NCBI GenBank assembly: GCA_945949385.1
Contig: CAMFEL010000092.1
Location: 1-8,351, forward strand
DNA length: 8,351 nt
Source of the DNA: an uncultured Clostridia bacterium
Lineage (GTDB): Bacteria; Bacillota; Clostridia; Oscillospirales; CAG-272
Direction: 5' to 3'
The notes under the pieces are model-generated. The model was not told where the DNA came from. It saw only the letters and a list, made by a program, of their open reading frames with translations, and ran no database searches. Made by a program: the position numbers and the translations under genes. Positions 1 through 7,170 of this stretch are shown here, piece by piece. The stretch's first letter is position 1, and the number at the start of each line of letters is the position of its first letter.

Positions 1-400
1 CGGCTCCTCGGGGTTCGTTTTTGAGTCCTATGCCGAAAACTGCGTCTATTACTGCCGTATACTGTGAAAAGTCGTTATCGGTTGTAAAAGGAACGCCGCA
101 TTTTTTTGCTTTTTCCAATGCCTTTGCATTCTCGTCACTTCTGTGCGCGTCCCCGTCGGCGGCAAGAAAAATACTGCAGTCCGTTCCCGAAAGAAACAGC
201 TTTACTGCGGCAAGTATACCGTCTCCGCCGTTGTTGCCTCTGCCGCACACCGCTATGACGCGAGTGGTGTCAAAATGCTCTCTCAGCAGACTGCATATGC
301 TATCTGCGGCGCGCTCCATAAGTGTTTCGGACGGAGTGCCGGACGCAATACAGGCGCTGTCACAGGCTTTCATCATATCCGCTGTAAGTACAGGTTTCAT
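1..400 (-). CDS. nnrE: NAD(P)H-hydrate epimerase (YjeF_N domain), N-terminal 133 residues, partial
   Basis: This gene was read by translating the minus strand; it runs off the left edge, so only the first 133 residues are visible. The enzyme family interconverts the R and S forms of damaged NAD(P)HX so that a dehydratase can repair it, in the cytoplasm. The visible part carries the YjeF_N hallmark GRGNNGGDG (residues 53-61), followed by a Rossmann-like strand and the second signature VIDAVFGIGL (117-126), whose Asp119 matches the conserved Asp of the DALFGTG motif. The ATG at 398-400 has an ideal GGGAGG site 7 nt upstream (408-413). In many bacteria this domain is fused to a C-terminal ADP-dependent dehydratase (NnrD); whether that holds here cannot be seen. 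The gene is divergent from the phosphorylase gene. The family call is firm; the bifunctional state is open. Confidence 0.93.
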   Translation of the reverse strand, partial: MKPVLTADMMKACDSACIASGTPSETLMERAADSICSLLREHFDTTRVIAVCGRGNNGGDGILAAVKLFLSGTDCSIFLAADGDAHRSDENAKALEKAKKCGVPFTTDNDFSQYTAVIDAVFGIGLKNEPRGA

Positions 401-426
401 TTGAATACCTCCCTTTTACTCATATA

Positions 427-455
427 ATATTACATAAATTTTTCAGAAAAATCAA
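427..455 (-). promoter_or_regulatory. Candidate sigma-70/A promoter for the NAD(P)HX epimerase gene
   Basis: On the minus strand a TTGATT -35-like box (450-455) is followed by a 17-nt spacer and a TAATAT -10-like box (427-432). Each matches the consensus at four of six positions. The predicted start lies about 20 nt before the ribosome binding site of the epimerase gene. The region is AT-rich, so a chance match is possible. Confidence 0.4.
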
Positions 456-463
456 TACCTGTC

Positions 464-492
464 TTGAAGTGCGGTGCGCATTATGATAAAAT
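464..492 (+). promoter_or_regulatory. Candidate sigma-70/A promoter for the GH94-like phosphorylase gene
   Basis: TTGAAG (464-469) and TAAAAT (487-492) are separated by exactly 17 nt, matching the consensus at four and five of six positions. The predicted start is near 499, giving a leader of about 30 nt before the ATG at 529. No operator, cre-like palindrome or riboswitch could be recognised in the leader. An alternative TATAAT at 423-428 with TTGAAT at 401-406 (16-nt spacer) would give a longer leader. Confidence 0.5.
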
Positions 493-528
493 GCTAACAA
501 GTATTGCGAAAGGAAACGGCTACTTTTT

Positions 529-3063
529 ATGACACTTCGTGAAAAAATCGAAAAAATGCTCTCTGAGATACACGAACTGGAGGAAAAGCGTCCCGAAGAC
601 CGGCGTCTTCCTCAGAACACATGGTATCTTAACGACAGCGACATAGTTTGTATGGACAGACGCGTGGGTGAAAACCGCTGTCCTTATGACGCGGACGGAC
701 TGGTGGTCTGGGCACGCTCCTCCGGTTATATTGAGGCTTGTGAGTCTACATTCAATATTTTCAAAACGGTGAATTTCTCCGAGGATCCTTCGGTTGTATT
801 TTTCGGCGGCCTTGTACGGGAGGACGGATACTTCCCCGTTTCCGTTACAGGCGCTTCCCGTCAGCTTTTTGAGCCGGACGACATACACCGCTATATCGTT
901 TACGCACCCCGCTGTGTATATTACATTGCGGATACGGAGAAAGTGACCTTTGCCGTCAGAATGCATGTTGACGCAAAGAAGCACATTCATTTTGCATACA
1001 GCGCCATAAACAAAACAAGCGAGAGCGTACGCTTCTATATGGAGTCAAGCTTTGAGGCTATTCTGCGTTTCTGCGAGAATGAGTCCTTCTGGGACAGAAT
1101 GTCAAAATTCGGCAGGAGAAGCGAGGACGGCTCATATCTTCTGCGCAGCGAAAATCAGTGTCTTGTTGTAAATGAGTGCGCCCTGGGCGGCAAAATATGC
1201 GAGGAGTATCACACAGTAGGCAAGTCCGATATTCTGGGCGGCGCCGGCAGGACTCTTGCCAATGCACGCGCACTGAAAGAGGGACGTTTTGTTAAGCAGT
1301 GCCATGCCGCAAACACCACTGATATTCCCGTTGCCGCAGACCTTATAGTTTATGAGCTGGGTGCAGGCGAGGAAATCCGCAGAGAATATGAACTTTCCTA
1401 TTATCACAGCATTCCCGAGGCCGAGGCGGCTATGGGATCCAAAGTAGATATTGATTCAATCGACACCGCATTATGTGCAGATGAGGCTGCGGCTGCAAAC
1501 AAGCTTTCCGCCATGAAGATAAACTTCGGTGATTGGAAAGGCAAGCTTAATTCAAATGTACTCAACCGATTTATCCGCAATGTCCAGAGACAGGTCAGCT
1601 TCTGCGCTCTCGGAAAAAATTATGCGGGTCCTCACATAGGCATACGCGATGTTATGCAGCAGCTTGAATCCAGCCTTATCTGGCAGCCCGAGGAAAGCCG
1701 CGAGAAGATAATTACGGCTCTGAACTACATTCTTGAAGACGGCAGACCTCCCAGACAGTTTTCTCTACCCGCAACTCCCGATATGCTGCCTGACATGGAT
1801 CTGCGCATGTATATCGACCAGGGCGTATGGATCATATCAACGGTTTATACATATCTTGCGTATACTGACGATTATTCCATTCTTGATGAAGAATGTTCGT
1901 ATTATGTGGCAAGCGACGACAACAGCTATATCGTAAGAAAAAGCGATATCCGCGACACGGTGCTTGACCATATGCTGCGGATAATGGATTTTCTTATCCG
2001 CAATCTTGATACGGAAATGGGTACAAACTGTCTCAGAGCACTTTACGGCGACTGGAATGACGCTATTGACGGTCTGGGCAGGACAACAGACAAGGGGCGC
2101 GACTTCGGTTCCGGAGTCTCCGTTATGGCTTCCCTGCAGCTTATGCAGAATTTCAGGGAAATGAGCGATATACTGCGCCACACGGGTACCCACACCGAAA
2201 AAATCGCGGAATACGATGAACTCTCGAACAAGCTTGTTGCCGGTCTTGAAAAATACGCAATAGATACAAACGAAGCGGGCGAAAGACGGGTAATTCACGG
2301 CTGGGGCGACAAAATCAGCTACAAGCTGGGCTCCTGGAACGATCCCGACGGCACAGCGCGTCTTTCCACCACATCCCATTCTTTCTGGGTTCTGACGGGT
2401 ATGACAGAGAGAGACCCTTCCATGAAAGATGAAGTTATGAAAGCCTTTGACGCCGTTGTTTCCGACTACGGTCTCAAAACCTTTGACAAGGCGTTTCCCA
2501 TGTCGATCCGCGACAAAGCGGGACGTATATGCACCATTACTCCCGGCACTTACGAAAACGCCGCAGCTTATGTTCACGCAAGTATGTTTGCCATTATGGC
2601 GCTGTTTACCCTGGGAGAGAGCCGCAGAGCGTGGGATGAAACGGAGAAATCCGTGGTTATCTCCCACGAAAACTGCACTAAAACAGCCTTCGCCATGCCA
2701 AACTCCTACTGCCGGACAGAGGAATACGACATTGACGGTGATTCTATGGGTGACTGGTATACAGGCAGCGGAACGGTGCTTATAAAGGAGCTTGTAAAGT
2801 TCGGCTTCGGCATTTGTCCCGACCTTGACGCGCTGACCTTGCAGACCCCCGCAGTTATGCCCTGCACCAATGCGGAAATCAGCCTTACTGTCAAAGGACA
2901 TCCCATATGCGTTAAGTACACGGATACCGGCGCCGGAAAGAGACGTTTTGTAATCGACGGAAAAGAGGCTTTGGGTGAATTCTCTCCTCTTATGAACACA
3001 CAGAAGCTTCGTATACCGACTGACTTGCTTTCTGACGGTACCGTAATAGAGGTTATCGACTGA
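529..3063 (+). CDS. GH94-like glycoside phosphorylase (cellobiose/cellodextrin phosphorylase relative)
   Basis: The 844-residue protein has the length and architecture of GH94 inverting phosphorylases, which cleave beta-glucosides with inorganic phosphate to give alpha-glucose-1-phosphate. Roughly the first 300 residues are the beta-sandwich domain. A helical linker is followed by an (alpha/alpha)6 barrel carrying YGDWNDAIDG (506-515); the second Asp of DWND, Asp511, is the presumed general acid. TPGTYENAAAYVHASMF (671-687) contains His683, the likely counterpart of a phosphate-binding His. WYTGSGTV (743-750) matches the phosphate-binding Thr-Gly region. No signal peptide is present, so it acts in the cytoplasm on imported oligosaccharides. 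The ATG at 529 is chosen because no better in-frame start is nearby; AAAGGAA at 509-515 is the only ribosome-binding candidate and its 13-nt spacing is long. The gene is monocistronic between its own promoter and a strong terminator. Family is confident. The substrate (cellobiose, cellodextrin, laminaribiose or another disaccharide) cannot be read from the sequence. Confidence 0.88.
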   Translation: MTLREKIEKMLSEIHELEEKRPEDRRLPQNTWYLNDSDIVCMDRRVGENRCPYDADGLVVWARSSGYIEACESTFNIFKTVNFSEDPSVVFFGGLVREDGYFPVSVTGASRQLFEPDDIHRYIVYAPRCVYYIADTEKVTFAVRMHVDAKKHIHFAYSAINKTSESVRFYMESSFEAILRFCENESFWDRMSKFGRRSEDGSYLLRSENQCLVVNECALGGKICEEYHTVGKSDILGGAGRTLANARALKEGRFVKQCHAANTTDIPVAADLIVYELGAGEEIRREYELSYYHSIPEAEAAMGSKVDIDSIDTALCADEAAAANKLSAMKINFGDWKGKLNSNVLNRFIRNVQRQVSFCALGKNYAGPHIGIRDVMQQLESSLIWQPEESREKIITALNYILEDGRPPRQFSLPATPDMLPDMDLRMYIDQGVWIISTVYTYLAYTDDYSILDEECSYYVASDDNSYIVRKSDIRDTVLDHMLRIMDFLIRNLDTEMGTNCLRALYGDWNDAIDGLGRTTDKGRDFGSGVSVMASLQLMQNFREMSDILRHTGTHTEKIAEYDELSNKLVAGLEKYAIDTNEAGERRVIHGWGDKISYKLGSWNDPDGTARLSTTSHSFWVLTGMTERDPSMKDEVMKAFDAVVSDYGLKTFDKAFPMSIRDKAGRICTITPGTYENAAAYVHASMFAIMALFTLGESRRAWDETEKSVVISHENCTKTAFAMPNSYCRTEEYDIDGDSMGDWYTGSGTVLIKELVKFGFGICPDLDALTLQTPAVMPCTNAEISLTVKGHPICVKYTDTGAGKRRFVIDGKEALGEFSPLMNTQKLRIPTDLLSDGTVIEVID

Positions 3064-3075
3064 AAGACGACATAC

Positions 3076-3103
3076 AAAAAGGACAGCTTCGGCTGTCCTT
3101 TTT
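3076..3103. terminator. Bidirectional intrinsic terminator with UUCG tetraloop
   Basis: GGACAGC (3081-3087), loop TTCG (3088-3091) and GCTGTCC (3092-3098) form a perfect 7-bp stem, extended to 12 bp by A5 (3076-3080) pairing with T5 (3099-3103). It gives a U-tract on both strands. It lies 13 nt after the stop of the phosphorylase gene and 4 nt after the minus-strand stop at 3108, so it most likely ends both convergent transcripts. On the plus strand the loop is the extra-stable cUUCGg type. Confidence 0.95.
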
Positions 3104-3107
3104 TGTT

Positions 3108-4085
3108 TCAGCTTTCAAAGGTGGCAAGGTCGATATTTACCGCCTTACGGAAATACTCAATATCCCCGTTCCACGCCTCGGCATAGCTCTCGTTACCCCG
3201 GTGGTCTTCAAGAAGTCCGCTTTCTTTGAAGTAATTGCCAAGCCAATCCGTTACCTTGACCGCGCCGTAGAAATTCAGATGGTTTCCTTTGTCTCTTGTG
3301 TCGCGGCTCCAGTCAATACCTACATCGGCACTTTCGGTATTCATATCTATATACTCTACACCAAGCTCGTCTGCAAGCTGTACTATACCGTTATGACGCT
3401 GAATGTTCCAGTTTTTTGTGCTGGGGGTTGACAGAAGTATGAATTTTGCGCCTTTTTTGTCGCAAAACTCTTTTATACTTTTGACATATTCGGCGTTGCG
3501 TTTTGACACGGGATTCACTCTCTTGTCCGCTTTCATATATCCGGTAGTATCGGCTGGGTCTACGGACACATTATACATATATCCTTTACTGCCCTCCATA
3601 TATGAGTATTTTGCCGCAAGCGAGGCGTCGCGGTCGTTAAAGGTCTTCCATCTGTCATGATACCTGAAAACGGGGAAAATTCTGTCAGCCTTGTGGATAA
3701 TCTCGTCACTTACGGAAAAATCCCTGTATATGGCGTTCGTTTCAAGTATAACCACATTGGGGGATTGATTTCTGAATGCTTTGTGCAGAAATTCTTCGGA
3801 ATAACACAGCTTCTGCGCGGAAGTGCCGCATACAAAGGAGGTTATTCCCTGCTTTTCCCAAAGTCTGAGGGGAATGATGGAACAGTATGTTTCGCTGTCT
3901 CCCAGAACAAGCATATCTATTGTGTTTTCAGGCTCGCTGAGTATTCCGTTTGCCGCCTGATCGTGAACTCCGCCCTCCACATATTTTCTCTTTGGCTTGA
4001 AGATAAGGGACGCGCCTTCGATAAGAACTACAAGTCCGAGCATAAAGGCTGCGGCTTTCAGTACGTTTTTGTATTTTGTTTTCAC
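3108..4085 (-). CDS. Membrane-anchored SGNH-type acyltransferase (DltD/AlgX-like final transferase)
   Basis: A 325-residue protein with one N-terminal hydrophobic segment (about residues 8-29), probably a signal anchor that places the rest outside the membrane. The SGNH fold is shown by block I GDSE (62-65, nucleophile Ser64), a Gly in FVCGTSAQ (Gly87), Asn117 in LETNAIY, and the block V dyad DKGNH (Asp265, His269). This gives a complete Ser-His-Asp set, so the enzyme should be active. By analogy with DltD it would take an acyl group from the MBOAT partner onto Ser64 and pass it to an extracellular polymer. It is the last gene of the operon, 15 nt after the MBOAT gene, and ends at a terminator. 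I chose GTG at 4085 because the strong GGGAGG site at 4094-4099 lies 8 nt upstream of it; the GTG at 4094 overlaps that site. The polymer acceptor is unknown. Confidence 0.85.
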   Translation of the reverse strand: MKTKYKNVLKAAAFMLGLVVLIEGASLIFKPKRKYVEGGVHDQAANGILSEPENTIDMLVLGDSETYCSIIPLRLWEKQGITSFVCGTSAQKLCYSEEFLHKAFRNQSPNVVILETNAIYRDFSVSDEIIHKADRIFPVFRYHDRWKTFNDRDASLAAKYSYMEGSKGYMYNVSVDPADTTGYMKADKRVNPVSKRNAEYVKSIKEFCDKKGAKFILLSTPSTKNWNIQRHNGIVQLADELGVEYIDMNTESADVGIDWSRDTRDKGNHLNFYGAVKVTDWLGNYFKESGLLEDHRGNESYAEAWNGDIEYFRKAVNIDLATFES

Positions 4086-4093
4086 CTTTGGCA

Positions 4094-4099
4094 CCTCCC
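4094..4099 (-). promoter_or_regulatory. Ribosome binding site that decides the SGNH gene start
   Basis: The minus strand reads GGGAGG here, 8 nt before the GTG at 4083-4085. An in-frame GTG at 4092-4094 overlaps this site and so cannot be its start codon; the downstream GTG is preferred. Confidence 0.8.
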
Positions 4100-4100
4100 G

Positions 4101-5735
4101 TCAGAAATTGGCGTAAATGGGGTCAACGGGCACATAGCCTATACCGTACGCGCCGAAAATAATTATCATCATAATAAGTCCGTAAAGCACCGCCCAGCGG
4201 ACAACCGGCTTTGACTGCGCAAGCTTCTGACGGACACATATCCCCTTTTCGTTGGCGATACTTACCCCAAGTATAATAATCAGTACTGCCGCAACGATGA
4301 TTACATCGTGAACATCAAAGCTGTATCTTGTAAAAATGTCCGTATCTTTTACGTAAAATGTAAAATCGGTAAATATCTTTTTGAACATTGAAAGTCCGGC
4401 GCGCAGACCTGTTGCGCGGAAGAACATTTCACCGATACACACAAGCACGCAGGTGCGTAATATCTGCATTGCCTTATACGGCTTTGATTCGGGATTGATG
4501 TGCAGCTTTGTGTTTACTGCTCTTACAAGCGGTTCTATGATATTTCCCGTGAGGATCAGCACAAAATGATACATTCCGAAGAATATATAATTCCATGCCG
4601 AGCCGTGCCACAGACCGTTAAACAGCCACACGCAGAAAAGTGCTGCCGAGCCTGCAAGCAGTGGCCCGAAATGGTTGCCGAGCTTTTTTCTCGCGGATGA
4701 AGTCAGATTCTTCATAGGCTTTGACATAGAGACAGGATAAAATATATAATCCTTCAGCCATGCGCCCAGTGTAATATGCCAACGCTTCCAGAACTCTGAA
4801 ATGGTACGGGAGAAGAAGGGACGCTTGAAGTTTTCCGGCATGGTTACACCGAATATTTCAGCCGTGCCTATAACTGCATCCATGGTACCGGAAAAGTCCA
4901 TATAAAGCTGAACTGTGTAACATACGGCGGCAACAGCCGCATATCCGCCGGAGAAACTATCATGGTAAGAAAAAACGGTCTGGACAATAGAATTGAGTCT
5001 GTCTGCCACTACCATTTTCTTCATAAGACCGAACAGCAGCCGCTGAAGTCCGAAGCAGAGATTTTTATATTTTATGCTCTCAACATTCCACAGCTTTTCC
5101 GCAGTTTCGTTGTAGCGGCATATGGGTCCCTCCACAATCTGCGGGAAAAAGGACATATACAAAGCAAGACGGAAAATATTTGTATCAGCCTTTACCGTTC
5201 CTCTGTATACATCGAAAACATATGACATCGCCTGCATGGTGTAAAACGATATGCCGATGGGCATAAGGTATTTAGGTATCTCAAACTGCAGATCGATATG
5301 AAAGAGACTGAGCAGCGTATTTATATTTACAGTGAAAAATGCGCTGTATTTCAGCGTAAGCAGCATACCGAACAGCAGAACGGCTGCAAAAGCCACTACA
5401 AAACGCTGACGGTTTTTATATGCTTTCTTTAGTGCCTTACGCTCCGTTTTTTCCGCAAGGGCTGTCGCCTCGTCCCGTTCCTTTGCTATGCGCTCAAGCC
5501 ATATCCCAGCATAATGGATAATCAAAACGGCAAACAGCAGATATGCCACCAGTTTTCCGCTTATGAGCCAGAAGAATATAAGGCTTGCGGCAAGGAGAAA
5601 ATATTTTTTTGCCGCCTTGGGCATAAGGCTGTACAGTATACAGGAAGCGGGCAGAAAGCCCAGCATATAGGCAAGCGAAAAATATGATGTCAGGGACGAC
5701 ACCTTTCCCGCCATCAGACACTGTGCAAGGGACAT
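4101..5735 (-). CDS. MBOAT-family polymer O-acyltransferase (DltB/AlgI/PatA-like) with C-terminal Tyr shuttle motif
   Basis: A 544-residue polytopic membrane protein with about ten or more hydrophobic segments. The diagnostic stretches of the DltB/AlgI branch are present: MPIGISFYTMQAMSYVFDVYRG (about 158-179), YMDFSG (278-283), FWKRWHITLGAWLKDYIFYP (315-334, His320) and NGLWHGSAWNYIFFG (373-387) with the catalytic His377. These enzymes take an acyl group from a cytoplasmic thioester carrier and move it to the outer face. A very charged cytoplasmic loop lies at about 81-112. The protein ends in PIYANF, with Tyr541 four residues from the C-terminus, like the acyl-shuttle hexapeptide that DltX supplies in trans in canonical dlt systems. 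The ATG at 5735 has a GAGGAG site 7 nt upstream, inside the end of the ACP gene; the two genes are separated by 4 nt. The carried group is not determined by sequence. Confidence 0.92.
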   Translation of the reverse strand: MSLAQCLMAGKVSSLTSYFSLAYMLGFLPASCILYSLMPKAAKKYFLLAASLIFFWLISGKLVAYLLFAVLIIHYAGIWLERIAKERDEATALAEKTERKALKKAYKNRQRFVVAFAAVLLFGMLLTLKYSAFFTVNINTLLSLFHIDLQFEIPKYLMPIGISFYTMQAMSYVFDVYRGTVKADTNIFRLALYMSFFPQIVEGPICRYNETAEKLWNVESIKYKNLCFGLQRLLFGLMKKMVVADRLNSIVQTVFSYHDSFSGGYAAVAAVCYTVQLYMDFSGTMDAVIGTAEIFGVTMPENFKRPFFSRTISEFWKRWHITLGAWLKDYIFYPVSMSKPMKNLTSSARKKLGNHFGPLLAGSAALFCVWLFNGLWHGSAWNYIFFGMYHFVLILTGNIIEPLVRAVNTKLHINPESKPYKAMQILRTCVLVCIGEMFFRATGLRAGLSMFKKIFTDFTFYVKDTDIFTRYSFDVHDVIIVAAVLIIILGVSIANEKGICVRQKLAQSKPVVRWAVLYGLIMMIIIFGAYGIGYVPVDPIYANF

Positions 5736-5739
5736 ACTA

Positions 5740-5967
5740 TTACTCCTCGGAAAGTCTCTCTATCATTTTCCACATAGCGGCGGCGGAGTTGAAGTTCGCC
5801 GGTATAATATCAACAGCGGGAATGGTAATGTCAAACTCGTCCTCAAGCTCGGCCACGAGAGAGATTATGGACAGGCTGTCCAGTATATGACCGTCTATAA
5901 GATCATTGCAGGTCTCATAGTCAACATCGGGATGAATGTCCTCAAGAATTTCAATAAGCTTTTCCAT
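5740..5967 (-). CDS. Acyl/peptidyl carrier protein (DltC-like)
   Basis: A 75-residue acidic protein with the carrier-protein pattern: helix I at the N-terminus (MEKLIEILEDIHPDVD), then GHILDSLSIISLVAELEDEF with the DSL motif at 30-32. Ser31 is the predicted 4'-phosphopantetheine attachment site and starts helix II. The tail DIIPANFNSAAAMWKMIERL fits the end of a carrier domain. It would hold the amino-acyl group as a thioester between the adenylation enzyme, the decarboxylase and the MBOAT. An open frame extends to a TTG at 5985, but I prefer ATG at 5967 because AAAGGA (5977-5982) stands 9 nt before it and the result matches normal carrier length. It lies 27 nt after the decarboxylase gene and 4 nt before the MBOAT gene. 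A fatty-acid ACP role is unlikely given the neighbours. Confidence 0.93.
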   Translation of the reverse strand: MEKLIEILEDIHPDVDYETCNDLIDGHILDSLSIISLVAELEDEFDITIPAVDIIPANFNSAAAMWKMIERLSEE

Positions 5968-5976
5968 TTTTCGTTT

Positions 5977-5982
5977 TCCTTT
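5977..5982 (-). promoter_or_regulatory. Ribosome binding site that decides the ACP gene start
   Basis: The minus strand reads AAAGGA, 9 nt before ATG at 5965-5967. An upstream in-frame TTG (5983-5985) overlaps this site and would add only six basic residues not expected in a carrier protein. Confidence 0.65.
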
Positions 5983-5994
5983 CAATATATGGAG

Positions 5995-7170
5995 TTAATT
6001 GTAATCGGGGGTATTAAGAGCGCAGGTCTCAAAGGCTTTTCGCACCTCGGAAATCTTGCCGCGGCTGATTATGTATACGGCGGGAATATCGCGGCTTAAA
6101 AACAGGGACATACCCTCCGTGGGGCAATATGCGCCTGTATTGTTAAAGCACAGTACATCTCCTGCCTCAATTTCACCGAGCGGCGCTTCCTTTACGATAA
6201 TATCGTTCATGGAGCAAAGCGAACCGCAGACATTCCATTTTTTATCTCCCTGAGGAGCTTTGGAATACAGGGACATTGACGGGCGCTTCATAGCCATATA
6301 CTGCCCGAAATATACTATCTGGTGCATACCGCCGTCGCAAAGGGCGTAGTTCTGCTCTTTGTTGCATTTGGTATCAACTATGTGTGTAAAGTATTTTCCG
6401 CAGGAGGCAGCAATACTGCGCCCGATCTCAAGAGTAATATGTACCTTTGTTTTCATACCGCACAGCATTTTGGAAAATGTGGCGAAATAATCGTCCTCGT
6501 CAAAATCCTCGCCCTCGTAATACGACACGGGAAACCCTGTTCCGTATTCAAGCTCCTTTGCCACGTAGCCGTATTTCTCTCCGAGGCAGGCAAGAAAAGC
6601 GTCAAGCTTCTCTATCTCGCGGCGCAGTTTTTTTACTGAGGTCTTCTGAGTACCCGAGAAATACTGTATGCCGGAAAATTCAACGTTGCCGTACTCAGTG
6701 CGGCGTGATATGATATTCTCAATATCCTCCTCGTTGATTCCGAACTGGCTGTCGTTGGTAAGGCGCAGGAGAACACGAATATTTGAGCCGTACTTTTGGG
6801 AATACTCGCAAAGCTGTTCAAACTGAAGTAATGACTCTACCGTAAAGGTGCCGGCAAAGCCTTTGTCCGCCACGGTCTTCTCAATGACCGAGGGTGTTTT
6901 ATATACACCGGAAATTACCATCATTTCGGAAGGCACGCCGAGGCGCTCACATATGCGCTCCTCACCGGGAGAGCAGATTTCAAATCGGTCTACGCTGCCG
7001 ATAAGCTCTTTGATTATAAACGTATTGGCTTTTACGGCATAGCACAAGGATACATTTTCAGGCATGGCGGCTCTGATTTTCGCCGTTCTCTCCCGTAGCA
7101 CATCTGCGTCAAAGACATAAACCGCGCCCTCACAGCGGCTTAAAATGCTGTCGTAAAGTTCAGTTTTCAC
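5995..7170 (-). CDS. Fold-type III PLP-dependent decarboxylase, carrier-protein-associated type (not typical LysA)
   Basis: A 391-residue alanine-racemase/ornithine-DAP decarboxylase fold protein. YAVKAN (44-49) gives the PLP lysine Lys47; FEICSPGE (63-70) and SQFG (141-144) follow; EIGRSI (248-253) carries the conserved Arg251. CDGGMHQ (278-284) is followed by FGQY (288-291). CGSLCSMND (315-323) contains the catalytic-loop Cys319, and GAY (346-348) gives the PLP-phosphate Tyr. It removes an alpha-carboxylate from an amino acid. Several LysA features are missing: the HxHIGS segment reads GIQYFSGTQ (167-175), the GGG loop reads EYGTGF (208-213), and the Glu after the catalytic Cys is Ser. GGMH plus FGQ recalls exosortase-A-associated decarboxylases, whose genes sit by an AMP-ligase and an ACP; BtrK of butirosin synthesis works on glutamyl-S-ACP. 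GTG at 7170 is chosen because it overlaps the preceding stop as GTGA, with GGGTGG 6 nt upstream; GTG at 7185 is the alternative. Substrate unknown. Confidence 0.85.
   Translation of the reverse strand: MKTELYDSILSRCEGAVYVFDADVLRERTAKIRAAMPENVSLCYAVKANTFIIKELIGSVDRFEICSPGEERICERLGVPSEMMVISGVYKTPSVIEKTVADKGFAGTFTVESLLQFEQLCEYSQKYGSNIRVLLRLTNDSQFGINEEDIENIISRRTEYGNVEFSGIQYFSGTQKTSVKKLRREIEKLDAFLACLGEKYGYVAKELEYGTGFPVSYYEGEDFDEDDYFATFSKMLCGMKTKVHITLEIGRSIAASCGKYFTHIVDTKCNKEQNYALCDGGMHQIVYFGQYMAMKRPSMSLYSKAPQGDKKWNVCGSLCSMNDIIVKEAPLGEIEAGDVLCFNNTGAYCPTEGMSLFLSRDIPAVYIISRGKISEVRKAFETCALNTPDYN
7167..7170 (-). promoter_or_regulatory. GTGA stop/start overlap coupling ligase and decarboxylase translation
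   Basis: The minus strand reads GTGA: TGA (7167-7169) ends the adenylation enzyme and GTG (7168-7170) starts the decarboxylase. Such 4-nt overlaps usually mean translational coupling, which suggests that the two proteins are needed together. Confidence 0.7.

Noticed and set aside
21..427. Two plus-strand open frames of 127 and 94 codons at the left end
   Set aside because: The minus strand here encodes the YjeF_N signature GRGNNGGDG with a strong ribosome binding site; the plus-strand frames are shadows of it.
1837..2901. A 354-codon open frame on the minus strand opposite the phosphorylase gene
   Set aside because: It lies wholly inside a gene with clear GH94 motifs, its translation shows no recognisable domain and is rich in His, Cys and Val as antisense shadows are, and no ribosome binding site was evident.
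3657..4214. A 185-codon plus-strand open frame
   Set aside because: It overlaps the SGNH and MBOAT genes antisense and has no family resemblance.
5995..7170. Diaminopimelate decarboxylase lysA for lysine synthesis
   Set aside because: The fold is the same, but the DAP-contacting residues and the PLP-stacking His are replaced, and the gene is translationally coupled to an adenylation enzyme rather than to lysine genes.
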